Assembly: GCA_017880905.1 (NCBI GenBank)
Contig: JADGRO010000043.1
Coordinates: 1-34,240 of the forward strand
DNA from: Methylotenera sp.
GTDB taxonomy: Bacteria; Pseudomonadota; Gammaproteobacteria; Burkholderiales; Methylophilaceae
Length of the DNA: 34,240 nt
Direction: 5' to 3'
Positions 7,534 through 15,815 of this stretch are shown here, one piece after another. Position numbers and translations under genes: made by a program. Positions within the stretch are counted from its first letter, which is position 1. Each line of letters begins with the position of its first letter. The notes beneath the pieces were generated by a model. That model made no database searches. It saw nothing but the letters and a program-made list of their open reading frames with translations, and was not told the origin of the DNA.

Positions 7534-8417
7534 GCGTTCCCTCCTCTTGGTAGAGTGGCTGTACGCCTGGTATTTTTGCCGCTATTTAATTCATAGACGG
7601 TTTTTCCACGCAGATGATAATCGTTTGAAACGTAGAGAAAGTTCTCCGAATGCCCCGCAAATAGTAGCGCGTGTTGTTTCATCAAAGGAACAAAACGACT
7701 TAGTATTTTAGATTGCGTAGGTTTGTCAAAATAAATCATCACATTTCTACAAAATATGACATCGAACGATCCTTTCAGCGCCCACTGCTTGTCGAGTAAA
7801 TTAAGCGGTTGAAAGCTAATTAGGCTGCGCAGTTCATTGCGCACACGAACAGTGCCTTCGTGCGCACCGGTGCCTTTCTGAAAAAAGTTTTTACGCCGTT
7901 TTTCTGATAACTTGCTCACGCGCTCATACGGGTAAACGCCACGTGCAGCAGTTGCTAATACATTGGTATCAATGTCCGTGGCAATAATCTCAACTGGTGG
8001 CTTCATGGTACCAAAAGCCTCGCATGCCGTCATGGCGATGGTATAGGGTTCTTCACCTGTTGAGGCAGCAGAACACCAAATGCTGATGGGTTTTTTGAGA
8101 CTTGAAAGATGCTCAGCAAGTATTGGAAAATGGTGCTCTTCACGAAAAAATGAAGTTAAGTTGGTAGTGAGTGCATTGGTAAATGCTTCCCACTCGTCCG
8201 AACTATTTTCGTTTTCAAGATTATCGAGATAATCTTTAAATGAATCGTAACCCACGGCGCGAAGTCGACGACCAATACGGCTATACACCATATCAGTTTT
8301 TGCTTCAGATAAAGAAATTCCCGCATGCTGATAAATAAGCTTGCGAACTCTAGCAAAATCACTTGGCGTAAAATTAAACTCTCGCTCATCTTGTGTTTGG
8401 TACTTTTCTTTAAGCAT
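7530..8417 (-). CDS. cheR: CheR: chemoreceptor methyltransferase
   Basis: Methylates receptor glutamates using S-adenosylmethionine. The N-terminal helical domain (DFARVRKLIYQHAGISL) is followed by the SAM-binding domain with CSAASTGEEPYTIAM, EIIATDIDTNVLATA and IFCRNVMIYFDKPTQ. I chose ATG at 8417 (MLKEKY) with AGAGA upstream; a GTG one codon earlier is possible. The 295-residue length is standard. It is first in the cheR-cheD-cheB group and overlaps cheD by 4 bp. The receptor at 12831-15149 carries a C-terminal DWEEF peptide that could tether CheR. Confidence 0.96.
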   Translation of the reverse strand: MLKEKYQTQDEREFNFTPSDFARVRKLIYQHAGISLSEAKTDMVYSRIGRRLRAVGYDSFKDYLDNLENENSSDEWEAFTNALTTNLTSFFREEHHFPILAEHLSSLKKPISIWCSAASTGEEPYTIAMTACEAFGTMKPPVEIIATDIDTNVLATAARGVYPYERVSKLSEKRRKNFFQKGTGAHEGTVRVRNELRSLISFQPLNLLDKQWALKGSFDVIFCRNVMIYFDKPTQSKILSRFVPLMKQHALLFAGHSENFLYVSNDYHLRGKTVYELNSGKNTRRTATLPRGGNA

Positions 8418-8459
8418 CACAAATTCTCTTTAAAAACAGCATAAATAACTTCTCTATTG

Positions 8460-8482
8460 TTTAGCTTATTGTTTGAGCTAAA
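8460..8482. repeat. Inverted repeat in the cheR upstream region
   Basis: TTTAGCT (8460-8466) and AGCTAAA (8476-8482) form 7-bp perfect arms around TATTGTTTG, about 45 bp before the cheR start. It is a candidate operator or leader hairpin; no partner is identifiable. Confidence 0.3.
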
Positions 8483-8560
8483 GCCGCAATACACTTTCGC
8501 GCAAAATATGTGCGTTAAACCACATTGCTCTGAGGAAACCCTGAGTCAAACCCAAGTGTA

Positions 8561-8587
8561 ATCAAGGGGTCATACTCACCCCTTGAT
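8561..8587 (-). terminator. Hairpin after the Fae-like gene
   Basis: ATCAAGGGGT (8561-8570) and ACCCCTTGAT (8578-8587) form 10-bp perfect arms with a 7-nt loop. It begins about 20 bp after the fae-like stop. No T-run follows on the minus strand, so termination may be partial. It separates the fae-like transcript from cheR. Confidence 0.55.
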
Positions 8588-8606
8588 TTCGCTATTTCCC
8601 ATCAAG

Positions 8607-9305
8607 TTAAGCTTTCTCTACGTTTGCTTTACGTGATCTCATTTCGCTAATAGCTTTATCAGCAGCTTCTGAAATTTCAGTCTGAGCCGTTAATGGATTA
8701 CGCGATTTCATTTGCTCGATAGCTAATGCAAGAGCTGCATCGTTAGACCTTCTGTTACGCTCTTCTTTGCTTCTTGCTGCAAATGGATGCAATGAATTTT
8801 TGTACTCTTTCAGAACATTAACCGCTTTTGGCTCACGTGCAACTGCAGCCTTAATAGCTTGTTTAGTAGCTTCGTAGTTCCAATCTTGTACACGATCATC
8901 CATGTCAGCTTTATGGTCGATAAACACGCCCACACAGATAAACACGTCATCAGCTTCTTCAACTGGAATTGTGCCATCTGCCACGCAATCCATCACAGCC
9001 ATAGAAACGCCGCGTTGAGCTGGACCAAACATTTGCACTGCTTGTCTACCATCTTTAATGGTTACTTTGTTGAACATCACGGTACTTGGTTTTACCATCA
9101 TATTCGGAGCAACAATCGCCAATAAACCATTCACACCTTCTTTTTGGTCAGTTAAAGTACGGCAAAAAGCATCTTCTGCAGCACTGCCACGTGGACCCAT
9201 AATCAGGTCAATGTGTGCTACATTTTTAAGGTCTAAGCCTGAACCATCAGGGCGTTCTTCAATTACTAAAGCTTCGCCAATTAACACTCGATCAATTACA
9301 GCCAT
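8607..9305 (-). CDS. Fae-like protein (formaldehyde-activating enzyme homologue) with C-terminal extension
   Basis: Fae catalyses condensation of formaldehyde with tetrahydromethanopterin. This 232-residue protein aligns with Fae over about residues 1-175: [65 protein letters not shown] and HPFAA. The active-site histidine is kept (H31 here, H17 in Methylobacterium Fae). Two differences from canonical Fae stand out. About 8-10 residues are inserted before VAHIDL ([13 protein letters not shown]). A charged, probably helical tail of about 55 residues follows HPFAARS, whereas canonical Fae ends near residue 170. The start MAVIDRV is set by GGAG seven bases upstream; an in-frame ATG at 9326 is less likely. 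It lies between a chemoreceptor gene and cheR. It may be a Fae paralogue rather than the main metabolic enzyme; whether it binds formaldehyde, a pterin or a chemotaxis partner is open. Confidence 0.85.
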   Translation of the reverse strand: MAVIDRVLIGEALVIEERPDGSGLDLKNVAHIDLIMGPRGSAAEDAFCRTLTDQKEGVNGLLAIVAPNMMVKPSTVMFNKVTIKDGRQAVQMFGPAQRGVSMAVMDCVADGTIPVEEADDVFICVGVFIDHKADMDDRVQDWNYEATKQAIKAAVAREPKAVNVLKEYKNSLHPFAARSKEERNRRSNDAALALAIEQMKSRNPLTAQTEISEAADKAISEMRSRKANVEKA

Positions 9306-9439
9306 TTTATTTCTCCTATATATCAAAGTTTACTTACACTCAAAATTGGCATCACTTAATAGCATTGCCTTTACTCTCATTACATTTCCCACTTCTACTT
9401 CTTATCCAGATTTTGGATAAAACCTTTTAAAACAAAGTA

Positions 9440-12049
9440 TTAGCCGTTACTTACCTTTAAATGCAAGGGCTTATATACGTTGCCGTTATCTTCAAGACTA
9501 AATACATCCATCGTATTCATAAGTTCATCAGCCTGTTCCATTAATGATTCGGCTGCTGCTGCTGCTTCTTCTACCAATGCCGTGTTTTGCTGTGTCACAT
9601 CATCCATTTTCATAATGGCGTCATTGACTTGTTCAATACCGGCACTTTGCTCGTTGGATGCTGCTGCAATCTCACCAATAATGTCTGAAACGCGTTTCAC
9701 GGAGGTCACAATCTCTTGCATGGTGTTACCTGCGTTTTCAACTTGTTTGGTGCCTTCTGCTGTCTTATTCACAGAATCAGTGATGAGTTCTTTAATCTCT
9801 TTAGCTGCACTGGCTGAGCGTTGTGCCAGATTGCGTACTTCTCCTGCCACCACCGCAAAGCCACGGCCTTGTTCGCCTGCACGGGCAGCTTCTACCGCTG
9901 CGTTTAAGGCTAAGATATTGGTTTGGAAGGCAATGCCATCAATCACCGAAATAATGTCTTCAATCTTCTTGGCACTAGTGTTGATGTCGCTCATCGTAGT
10001 TACCACTTCAGAGACAACATCGCCGCCTTTTACTGCAACACCAGAGGCTGCCATAGCAAGCTGGTTAGCTTGTTTGGCATTGTCTGCATTTTGTTTAACG
10101 GTGGAAGAGAGCTCTTCCATGCTGGCGGCTGTTTTTTCAAGTGAGGCCGCTTGTTCTTCGGTGCGGCGTGATAAATCAGCGTTGCCTTGTGCAATTTCTT
10201 TAGCCGCTGTGTTAATTGCTTCTGCAGCAGTTTTCACGGTGGCAATCGGCGTTACGATCATATCCAGCGTTTCATTCATGCCATCGACAATTTTGCGATA
10301 ATCGCCTTGGTGTTGGTTGGAATCGGCTCGCACGCTCACTCGACCTTCACGCGCAGCATTGGCAAGCAATTGTGCGTCGGCATTCAAGGCTTTTAGATTG
10401 CTACGTACTTGTTCTATGGTTTCATTGATAAAGGCTTTTTTACCTGGAAACTGGTCTAGTGGTGCGTCAAAATCCCCTTCACCAAAGGCTTTTACCACAG
10501 CCATAGCTTTTTCATTCATTTCCAGTAAACCTGCAACCATCTTATTCACGCTCTTAGCAAGGACGCTAAAATCACCTTTAAACATGTCGTCGCGCAAGTT
10601 CATGTCTATTTCACCTTTTTCATGCGAGCCGCTCACCCAATTGACTGAATCAATCAGGCCTTTTAGGTTGCCGCCAATCTTTTTAATGGCTTTATTGATG
10701 TAAGCTTTCTCACCTGGGTATTCTTTAATAATGGCAGAAAAATCACCATTACCAAATTGACTCACACACTCCATCACTGTTTTATTCTCTTCAATGCATT
10801 CCGCAACCATGGCATTCACGCTTATGGCTACTAATCGGTAATCACCTGAGAATTTGTCAGGGTCCACCATCACGCTGATATTGCCTAATTCTTGCTCCGT
10901 AGCCATATGACGTAAATCTGTAACTAATGTTTTAACGTTATAACGTAAACCTTCGATTCCATCATTCACCAGTGATAGTTGGCCAGGAAATTTTTCCAAC
11001 TCAGCTTCAAAGTTACCGTTACCTAATTCAACAATACAAGTAATCGATTTTTTCATTACTGCAATATGGTTAGCTACCATGCGATTAATGCCTATCGCCA
11101 TTTCTCGATACGCACTTTTAAACTTGTCCACATCAATATTAGTATCGATATTGCCTTTGATATGTTCACTCTCCATGCGTGCCATTTCACGGCCTATCTC
11201 AATCAGTGTCTCTGAAGCCATATTAAGCGCACCTATCACACTGGTATTGGTCACACTCATATCGGTTTTAATGCTGCCAGACTGTGTTTGACTGAAACTG
11301 CCATCTGCAATGTTTTTAGCCGCTGCAAGTGCATCTTTGGCCTCGCCACCTAATTGACGAATTGTGTTAGAAACCACAATAAAAATGCCTATCACCACTA
11401 TAATCATGGCAATTAAAGCTAAAACCAATACCGTCTTCGCAGCTTTGGAGACTTCGGTTTTCACTGCAGATTCAATGTCTTTTGATTGATTGTCTGCCAG
11501 AGTTGCAAGTGTATCTACCGCTGCACGGTGTTTTTCATAAGCTGCTTTTAGTTTAGCCAATGCTGGCCCGATAAGTTTGGGATTACCTGAACGCACTGCT
11601 GGAATAAATTCACTATCACGTATGCGTAAAAACTCTTCACCACTTGACTGTAATTGCGTTTTGTAGACCTCAAGTATTTTTGGATCGGTAATCGTTTCTT
11701 CCCAATACTTGGAACGCGCAGCAAAATCTTGTGCTAGCTTGTCGCTTTTTTCAATTAAAGGCTGAAGAGGTGCATTTTGAATAGCGACCATTTCTAGCGC
11801 CACTTGCCATGATTCAAGCAAATAAGCAGGCGGTGGCAAAATATCCGCAACAAGATCTTTATTGCTGATAATTTCACCATAAACCGGACCATTCACCAGC
11901 ACTTTGTTATAAGCCTTATTGCCTATCAAACCCGCAATAGTGAACCCAACTAACATTAGACCTGCTAAAAATAAAAGCTGTGTTTTTAGCTTTAATGCCA
12001 ATAATTTTGAGATTATTGAGCCTGCTTGTTGTTTTGTTTCATTAGACAT
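9440..12049 (-). CDS. Transmembrane chemoreceptor with tandem HAMP-like repeats
   Basis: Methyl-accepting chemotaxis protein of 869 residues. TM1 ([19 protein letters not shown]) and TM2 ([20 protein letters not shown]) flank a mostly helical periplasmic domain of about 155 residues. After TM2 the protein has an unusually long stretch (about residues 228-600) of repeated HAMP-like modules spaced about 92 residues apart, marked by [28 protein letters not shown] and [14 protein letters not shown], each followed by an I-N/D-x-x-I helix. The C-terminal signalling hairpin has the conserved tip [20 protein letters not shown]. There is no C-terminal CheR-tether pentapeptide (it ends LHLKVSNG). AGGAGA upstream supports ATG at 12049 over an ATG 14 codons earlier. 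The ligand is unknown. Confidence 0.93.
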   Translation of the reverse strand: MSNETKQQAGSIISKLLALKLKTQLLFLAGLMLVGFTIAGLIGNKAYNKVLVNGPVYGEIISNKDLVADILPPPAYLLESWQVALEMVAIQNAPLQPLIEKSDKLAQDFAARSKYWEETITDPKILEVYKTQLQSSGEEFLRIRDSEFIPAVRSGNPKLIGPALAKLKAAYEKHRAAVDTLATLADNQSKDIESAVKTEVSKAAKTVLVLALIAMIIVVIGIFIVVSNTIRQLGGEAKDALAAAKNIADGSFSQTQSGSIKTDMSVTNTSVIGALNMASETLIEIGREMARMESEHIKGNIDTNIDVDKFKSAYREMAIGINRMVANHIAVMKKSITCIVELGNGNFEAELEKFPGQLSLVNDGIEGLRYNVKTLVTDLRHMATEQELGNISVMVDPDKFSGDYRLVAISVNAMVAECIEENKTVMECVSQFGNGDFSAIIKEYPGEKAYINKAIKKIGGNLKGLIDSVNWVSGSHEKGEIDMNLRDDMFKGDFSVLAKSVNKMVAGLLEMNEKAMAVVKAFGEGDFDAPLDQFPGKKAFINETIEQVRSNLKALNADAQLLANAAREGRVSVRADSNQHQGDYRKIVDGMNETLDMIVTPIATVKTAAEAINTAAKEIAQGNADLSRRTEEQAASLEKTAASMEELSSTVKQNADNAKQANQLAMAASGVAVKGGDVVSEVVTTMSDINTSAKKIEDIISVIDGIAFQTNILALNAAVEAARAGEQGRGFAVVAGEVRNLAQRSASAAKEIKELITDSVNKTAEGTKQVENAGNTMQEIVTSVKRVSDIIGEIAAASNEQSAGIEQVNDAIMKMDDVTQQNTALVEEAAAAAESLMEQADELMNTMDVFSLEDNGNVYKPLHLKVSNG

Positions 12050-12245
12050 TACGTCTCTCCTAAATATATTCTGCTGCGTGTAATAACTCATATATAAAAG
12101 TAAAATTACAATCGCTAAGCACTGTCTAGTAGCTAATTTAAACTACTAAACTCAATTTCAATTTCAAAAGGAATTAGCAAAAATGACCTTAATTCCGAGT
12201 ATTGCCAAAACTACTTTTTTACTTGATAAATTACGCAAATTTGCA

Positions 12246-12629
12246 CTAAATATGCAAACTTTCCGGCCATTTTAAAGACTCCACATCCATGCGCTCGCCA
12301 GCAACAGAGGCGTTTTTAATGCTTAAATCCATACCCGGATTAGCAATTAACTGTACGGTTGACTGCGCCCCAAAATATGGCGTAATCTCTACACGATATA
12401 TGACGCCTGTATTGGCCGCCTGACGCTCTGAAACATCACCCCATAAGTCATTTCTTTGGGTAAGACTTAAATCGATACCTCTCTTGTAACTATTAACACA
12501 TACACTGTCGGTGGCTCTACTGAGTAAGCTTATTTTCCAGTTTGGCAATGTGTCATCTGCCGCCAATACATAGCTATTTATCGCGCATAAAATAAAAATG
12601 GTAACTAGCATTTTTTTAATCATAATCAT
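12246..12629 (-). CDS. Small secreted protein of unknown function
   Basis: I do not recognise this family. The 127-residue product begins with a good signal peptide: a lysine-containing start (MIMIKK), a hydrophobic core (MLVTIFILCAINSYV) and a likely cleavage site VLA|ADD. The mature protein of about 105 residues has few cysteines (one, in DSVCVNSY) and no membrane helix. Start ATG at 12629 is preferred because AGGAG lies five bases upstream; an earlier GTG at 12635 would overlap that site. It sits between the two chemoreceptor genes on the same strand. A triple TTAAGCA half-site motif lies just upstream. A periplasmic role near receptor or stress functions is possible, but nothing in the sequence shows it. 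Confidence 0.7.
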   Translation of the reverse strand: MIMIKKMLVTIFILCAINSYVLAADDTLPNWKISLLSRATDSVCVNSYKRGIDLSLTQRNDLWGDVSERQAANTGVIYRVEITPYFGAQSTVQLIANPGMDLSIKNASVAGERMDVESLKWPESLHI

Positions 12630-12650
12630 GGCCACTCCTTCATTAAAAAC

Positions 12651-12682
12651 TTGCTTAATTTTTAAGCAAAAATTGTTAAGCA
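12651..12682. promoter_or_regulatory. TTAAGCA inverted/direct repeat upstream of the secreted-protein gene
   Basis: TTGCTTAA (12651-12658), a TTT spacer and TTAAGCAA (12662-12669) form a perfect inverted repeat. A third half-site TTAAGCA is at 12676-12682. On the minus strand the inverted repeat is followed by GTTTTT, so it could alternatively act as a weak AT-rich terminator for the upstream receptor transcript. The rest of the gap to 12830 is AT-rich with no gene. Confidence 0.4.
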
Positions 12683-12830
12683 GGTATTAATAATATCGAC
12701 AAATAATTTTTGTTCTTGAGTGTTTTTTATATTCAATTACTAATAATTAAAAATTTTAACCTTATGTTTTATATATTAATTTACAAAAAAATCCGTGTTA
12801 ATGGCCTTTTTAATGATACTTATTTATTGT

Positions 12831-15149
12831 TTAAAACTCTTCCCAATCACCTGAATCATCGGTACCTGTTTTAGCCATGGTTTTGGATTTAACCGACGCT
12901 GGTTTTTCAGATTTTTCGGGTGCTGTTACGGCTGCACGCATCGGGCTACTAGCCACACGGCGGTTACTGCTTGACTTGCTCGCAGAAGTTGCTTGTCCGC
13001 CACTTAATTTAAATGCGCTAACTACATCTATCAGACTTTCCGCTTGGTCTACTAATGATTCTGCTGCGGCTGCGGCTTCTTCAACCAGTGCTGCATTTTG
13101 TTGCGTCACTTCATCCATACTGGTAATGGAATTATTGACTTGATCAATGCCAGCGCTTTGTTCACTAGAGGCTGCCGCTATCTCACCCATGATGTCAGTT
13201 ACACGTTGTACCGATGACACAATCTCTTGCATGGTCTTGCCTGCATTTTCAACCTGCACAGTGCCTTCTGCAGTTTTGTTTACAGAATCGGTAATGAGCT
13301 CTTTAATCTCTTTAGCAGCACTGGCAGAGCGCTGTGCCAAATTACGCACTTCACCTGCCACCACCGCAAAGCCACGCCCTTGTTCGCCGGCACGGGCGGC
13401 TTCTACCGCCGCGTTAAGCGCAAGAATGTTGGTTTGGAAGGCAATGCCATCGATGACAGAAATAATGTCTTCAATCTTCTTAGCACTGTTGTTAATGGCG
13501 CTCATGGTGTTAACCACTTGACCAACCACTTCACCGCCTTTTACCGCAACACTTGACGCAGCGGCGGCGAGCTGGTTAGCTTGCTTGGCATTTTCTGCGT
13601 TTTGTTTAACGGTGCTGGCGAGTTCTTCCATGCTGGATGCGGTTTCTTCCAGGCTAGAAGCTTGCTGTTCAGTACGGCTAGAGAGGTCGGTATTGCCAGA
13701 GGATATTTCGCCTGCAGCAGTGTTGATAGTATCGCCTGCTTCGCGTACCTGTAGAATCACTTCGGTCATTTTGTCCATCAGCGCATTTACACCATCACAC
13801 AAGCTGGCAATGGCTCCTGTCTTGCCTTCTAGCGAAACACGGCTAGTTAGATCGCCTGACTTAGCACCTTCAATAACACCTTGGGTTTCTTCAACAGCAG
13901 TTTCTAATGCTTTTGCATTATTGTGTTGCTCGGTAATATCCAAGGTGTAGTTCACAATCTTGTATGGCTTACCGTTTGCATCGTTAATTGTATTGTAGGA
14001 AGCTTGAATCCACACTTCTTTGCCACCTTTACCAATGCGTTTGTATTGACCTGCATCGCTACCACCCTTTGTCAGCTTTTCCCATAGCTCTGTATAGGCT
14101 GGGCTTTTGAAGAAAACTGGGTCTAACACGATACTCACATTTTGGCCAACCAGTTCTTTTTCGCTATAACCAAGCATATTCAGGTAGATTTCATTTGCGC
14201 TAAGCATGGTGCCATCAAAGCCAATCTCTACCATTCCTTGCGCCTTTTTAATGGCGGTGATTTGGCCTTCAAAATCTGCATTTTTGATTTTTTGTTCGGT
14301 AATATCAGTGGCGTATTTCACCACTTTAAATGGTTTGCCATTCATATCCATAATTGGGTTGTACGATGCTTGCAGCCAGATTTCCTTGCCGCCTTTGCCT
14401 ATACGTTTGTATTGGCCCGAATCCGCTTCGCCACGGCCTAATTTATCCCAAAACGCTTTGTATTCTGCACTGGCTTTATAACTAGAGTCTACAAACATGC
14501 TATGGTGGTTTCCTACAATTTCATTTGCACTGTAGCCTGTGACTGCTGCAAAGTTTTCATTTACCGCAGTGACGTTGCCTGTGAGGTCAAACTCAATCAC
14601 ACCTTGACCCTTTTTAATTGCAGCGAGCTGGCCTACAGCCTCCGCATCAGCCAGTTCTTTACGTCTAATCTCTGTTAAATCGCGCCATTCAAGCACATTG
14701 CCCGTGTATTCACCAGTTTGAGAATAAGTCGCAGTAACGTAAAGCCCTATCATTAAGTCACCTACTCTAATATCTGATTTAAAAGGTAGCACTGAAGTAT
14801 TCGTCAGCATCTTCCTTTGCTGTTCAGGATGCTTATGGAATGCATCAATACAAGCGCCGACGATTTTATTTGGGTCAAACGAAGGAAATGCAGTTTTAAA
14901 CTCTGCTGCATTATCCTTAAAGAGCGTCATACTTGCTTCATTCACATAAGTCACAATAAAGTCACGATCTACCATCATAATAGCTGCTGATGAGCCTTCC
15001 AAAGCGCTTTTAATGGCATAGAGCGCTGCTTCACGGGCTTGCATTTCTGCAATTATCTTGTCTTTTTCAGCAAGCTGTTTCTGCTTTTCTTCGTCTAAAG
15101 TAATTAATCTTAAAATCTCTTTTTTTGAACCAAATAATTCTGAAATCAT
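12831..15149 (-). CDS. Cytoplasmic PAS-type chemoreceptor
   Basis: Soluble methyl-accepting chemotaxis protein of 772 residues with no membrane helix. A short coiled coil (residues 10-40) precedes three PAS domains: about 45-165, 170-290 (ending [14 protein letters not shown]) and 292-410 (ending [14 protein letters not shown]). The second and third are near-duplicates, sharing [12 protein letters not shown] and W-x-QASYN. A HAMP-like linker and the signalling hairpin follow, with tip [20 protein letters not shown]. The protein ends DWEEF, matching the W-x-x-F CheR/CheB tether pentapeptide after a flexible Ser/Lys-rich linker. Such receptors usually sense redox state, oxygen or an internal metabolite through PAS-bound cofactors; the cofactor cannot be told here. 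GGGG seven bases before ATG supports the start. cheW lies 116 bp upstream. Confidence 0.94.
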   Translation of the reverse strand: MISELFGSKKEILRLITLDEEKQKQLAEKDKIIAEMQAREAALYAIKSALEGSSAAIMMVDRDFIVTYVNEASMTLFKDNAAEFKTAFPSFDPNKIVGACIDAFHKHPEQQRKMLTNTSVLPFKSDIRVGDLMIGLYVTATYSQTGEYTGNVLEWRDLTEIRRKELADAEAVGQLAAIKKGQGVIEFDLTGNVTAVNENFAAVTGYSANEIVGNHHSMFVDSSYKASAEYKAFWDKLGRGEADSGQYKRIGKGGKEIWLQASYNPIMDMNGKPFKVVKYATDITEQKIKNADFEGQITAIKKAQGMVEIGFDGTMLSANEIYLNMLGYSEKELVGQNVSIVLDPVFFKSPAYTELWEKLTKGGSDAGQYKRIGKGGKEVWIQASYNTINDANGKPYKIVNYTLDITEQHNNAKALETAVEETQGVIEGAKSGDLTSRVSLEGKTGAIASLCDGVNALMDKMTEVILQVREAGDTINTAAGEISSGNTDLSSRTEQQASSLEETASSMEELASTVKQNAENAKQANQLAAAASSVAVKGGEVVGQVVNTMSAINNSAKKIEDIISVIDGIAFQTNILALNAAVEAARAGEQGRGFAVVAGEVRNLAQRSASAAKEIKELITDSVNKTAEGTVQVENAGKTMQEIVSSVQRVTDIMGEIAAASSEQSAGIDQVNNSITSMDEVTQQNAALVEEAAAAAESLVDQAESLIDVVSAFKLSGGQATSASKSSSNRRVASSPMRAAVTAPEKSEKPASVKSKTMAKTGTDDSGDWEEF

Positions 15150-15265
15150 TTTTGTACCCCTTAATTTACGGTGCTAACTAATTTTTTAACTATGTACTTT
15201 TACTACACATAAACTACTAATGAGATGCCTAAATTTCAATCTATTTAAACTTTTTTATCAAACAC

Positions 15266-15772
15266 TTAGTGCACTGCAACATCTAAAAGCGCCATCTCCT
15301 GGCTGCTCATCAGTTGCTCAATATCCACAAGAATCAGCATCTGCTGTTCCACTGTGGCCAAGCCCACAATATATTTGGTATCAATGCTGGTAACTAAAGA
15401 TGGCACATCGCGGATTTGGTCTTCTTTTAAGGCCATCACATCTGAAACGCCATCGACTACGATACCGACCACGCGACCACCTAAGTTAAGGATAATCACC
15501 ACGGTAAATTCGTCGTAAACTACTTTTCCTAAGTGGAACTTGATGCGCAAATCTACAATCGGCACAATTTTGCCGCGTAGATTAACCACACCTTTGATGA
15601 AATCTGGCGTGTTAGCAATTTGTGTGACAGAGTCGTAACCGCGAATTTCTTGCACTTTTAGAATTTCCAGGCCGTATTCTTCATCACCCAAAACAAAAGT
15701 GAGATATTCACCTGCCGCGCTTTTTAATCTGGCACTAGATGTGTTACTAACACTTTCTGTACTTGTATTCAT
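15266..15772 (-). CDS. cheW: Coupling protein CheW
   Basis: CheW links chemoreceptors to the CheA kinase. The 168-residue protein has the family core: [20 protein letters not shown], the [20 protein letters not shown] region and the [17 protein letters not shown] hydrophobic barrel segment. GGAG eight bases before the ATG at 15772 supports the start. It follows cheA by 43 bp, as in classical flhDC-motAB-cheAW operons, and is followed by the PAS receptor gene. No unusual feature is seen. Confidence 0.96.
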   Translation of the reverse strand: MNTSTESVSNTSSARLKSAAGEYLTFVLGDEEYGLEILKVQEIRGYDSVTQIANTPDFIKGVVNLRGKIVPIVDLRIKFHLGKVVYDEFTVVIILNLGGRVVGIVVDGVSDVMALKEDQIRDVPSLVTSIDTKYIVGLATVEQQMLILVDIEQLMSSQEMALLDVAVH

Positions 15773-15815
15773 TGTGTAAACTCCTTATACATTACTTAAT
15801 TTAATATCATTCAAT

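Noticed and set aside
9402..9420. Inverted repeat TTATCCA/TGGATAA after the poly-HAMP receptor gene as an intrinsic terminator
   Set aside because: The stem is AT-rich and short, and no T-run follows on the minus strand; function cannot be supported.
9480..10301. A long plus-strand open frame opposite the chemoreceptor gene
   Set aside because: It is the low-complexity shadow (Ser/Ala/Thr-rich) of the receptor signalling domain; similar shadows occur opposite the second receptor at 12877-13521.
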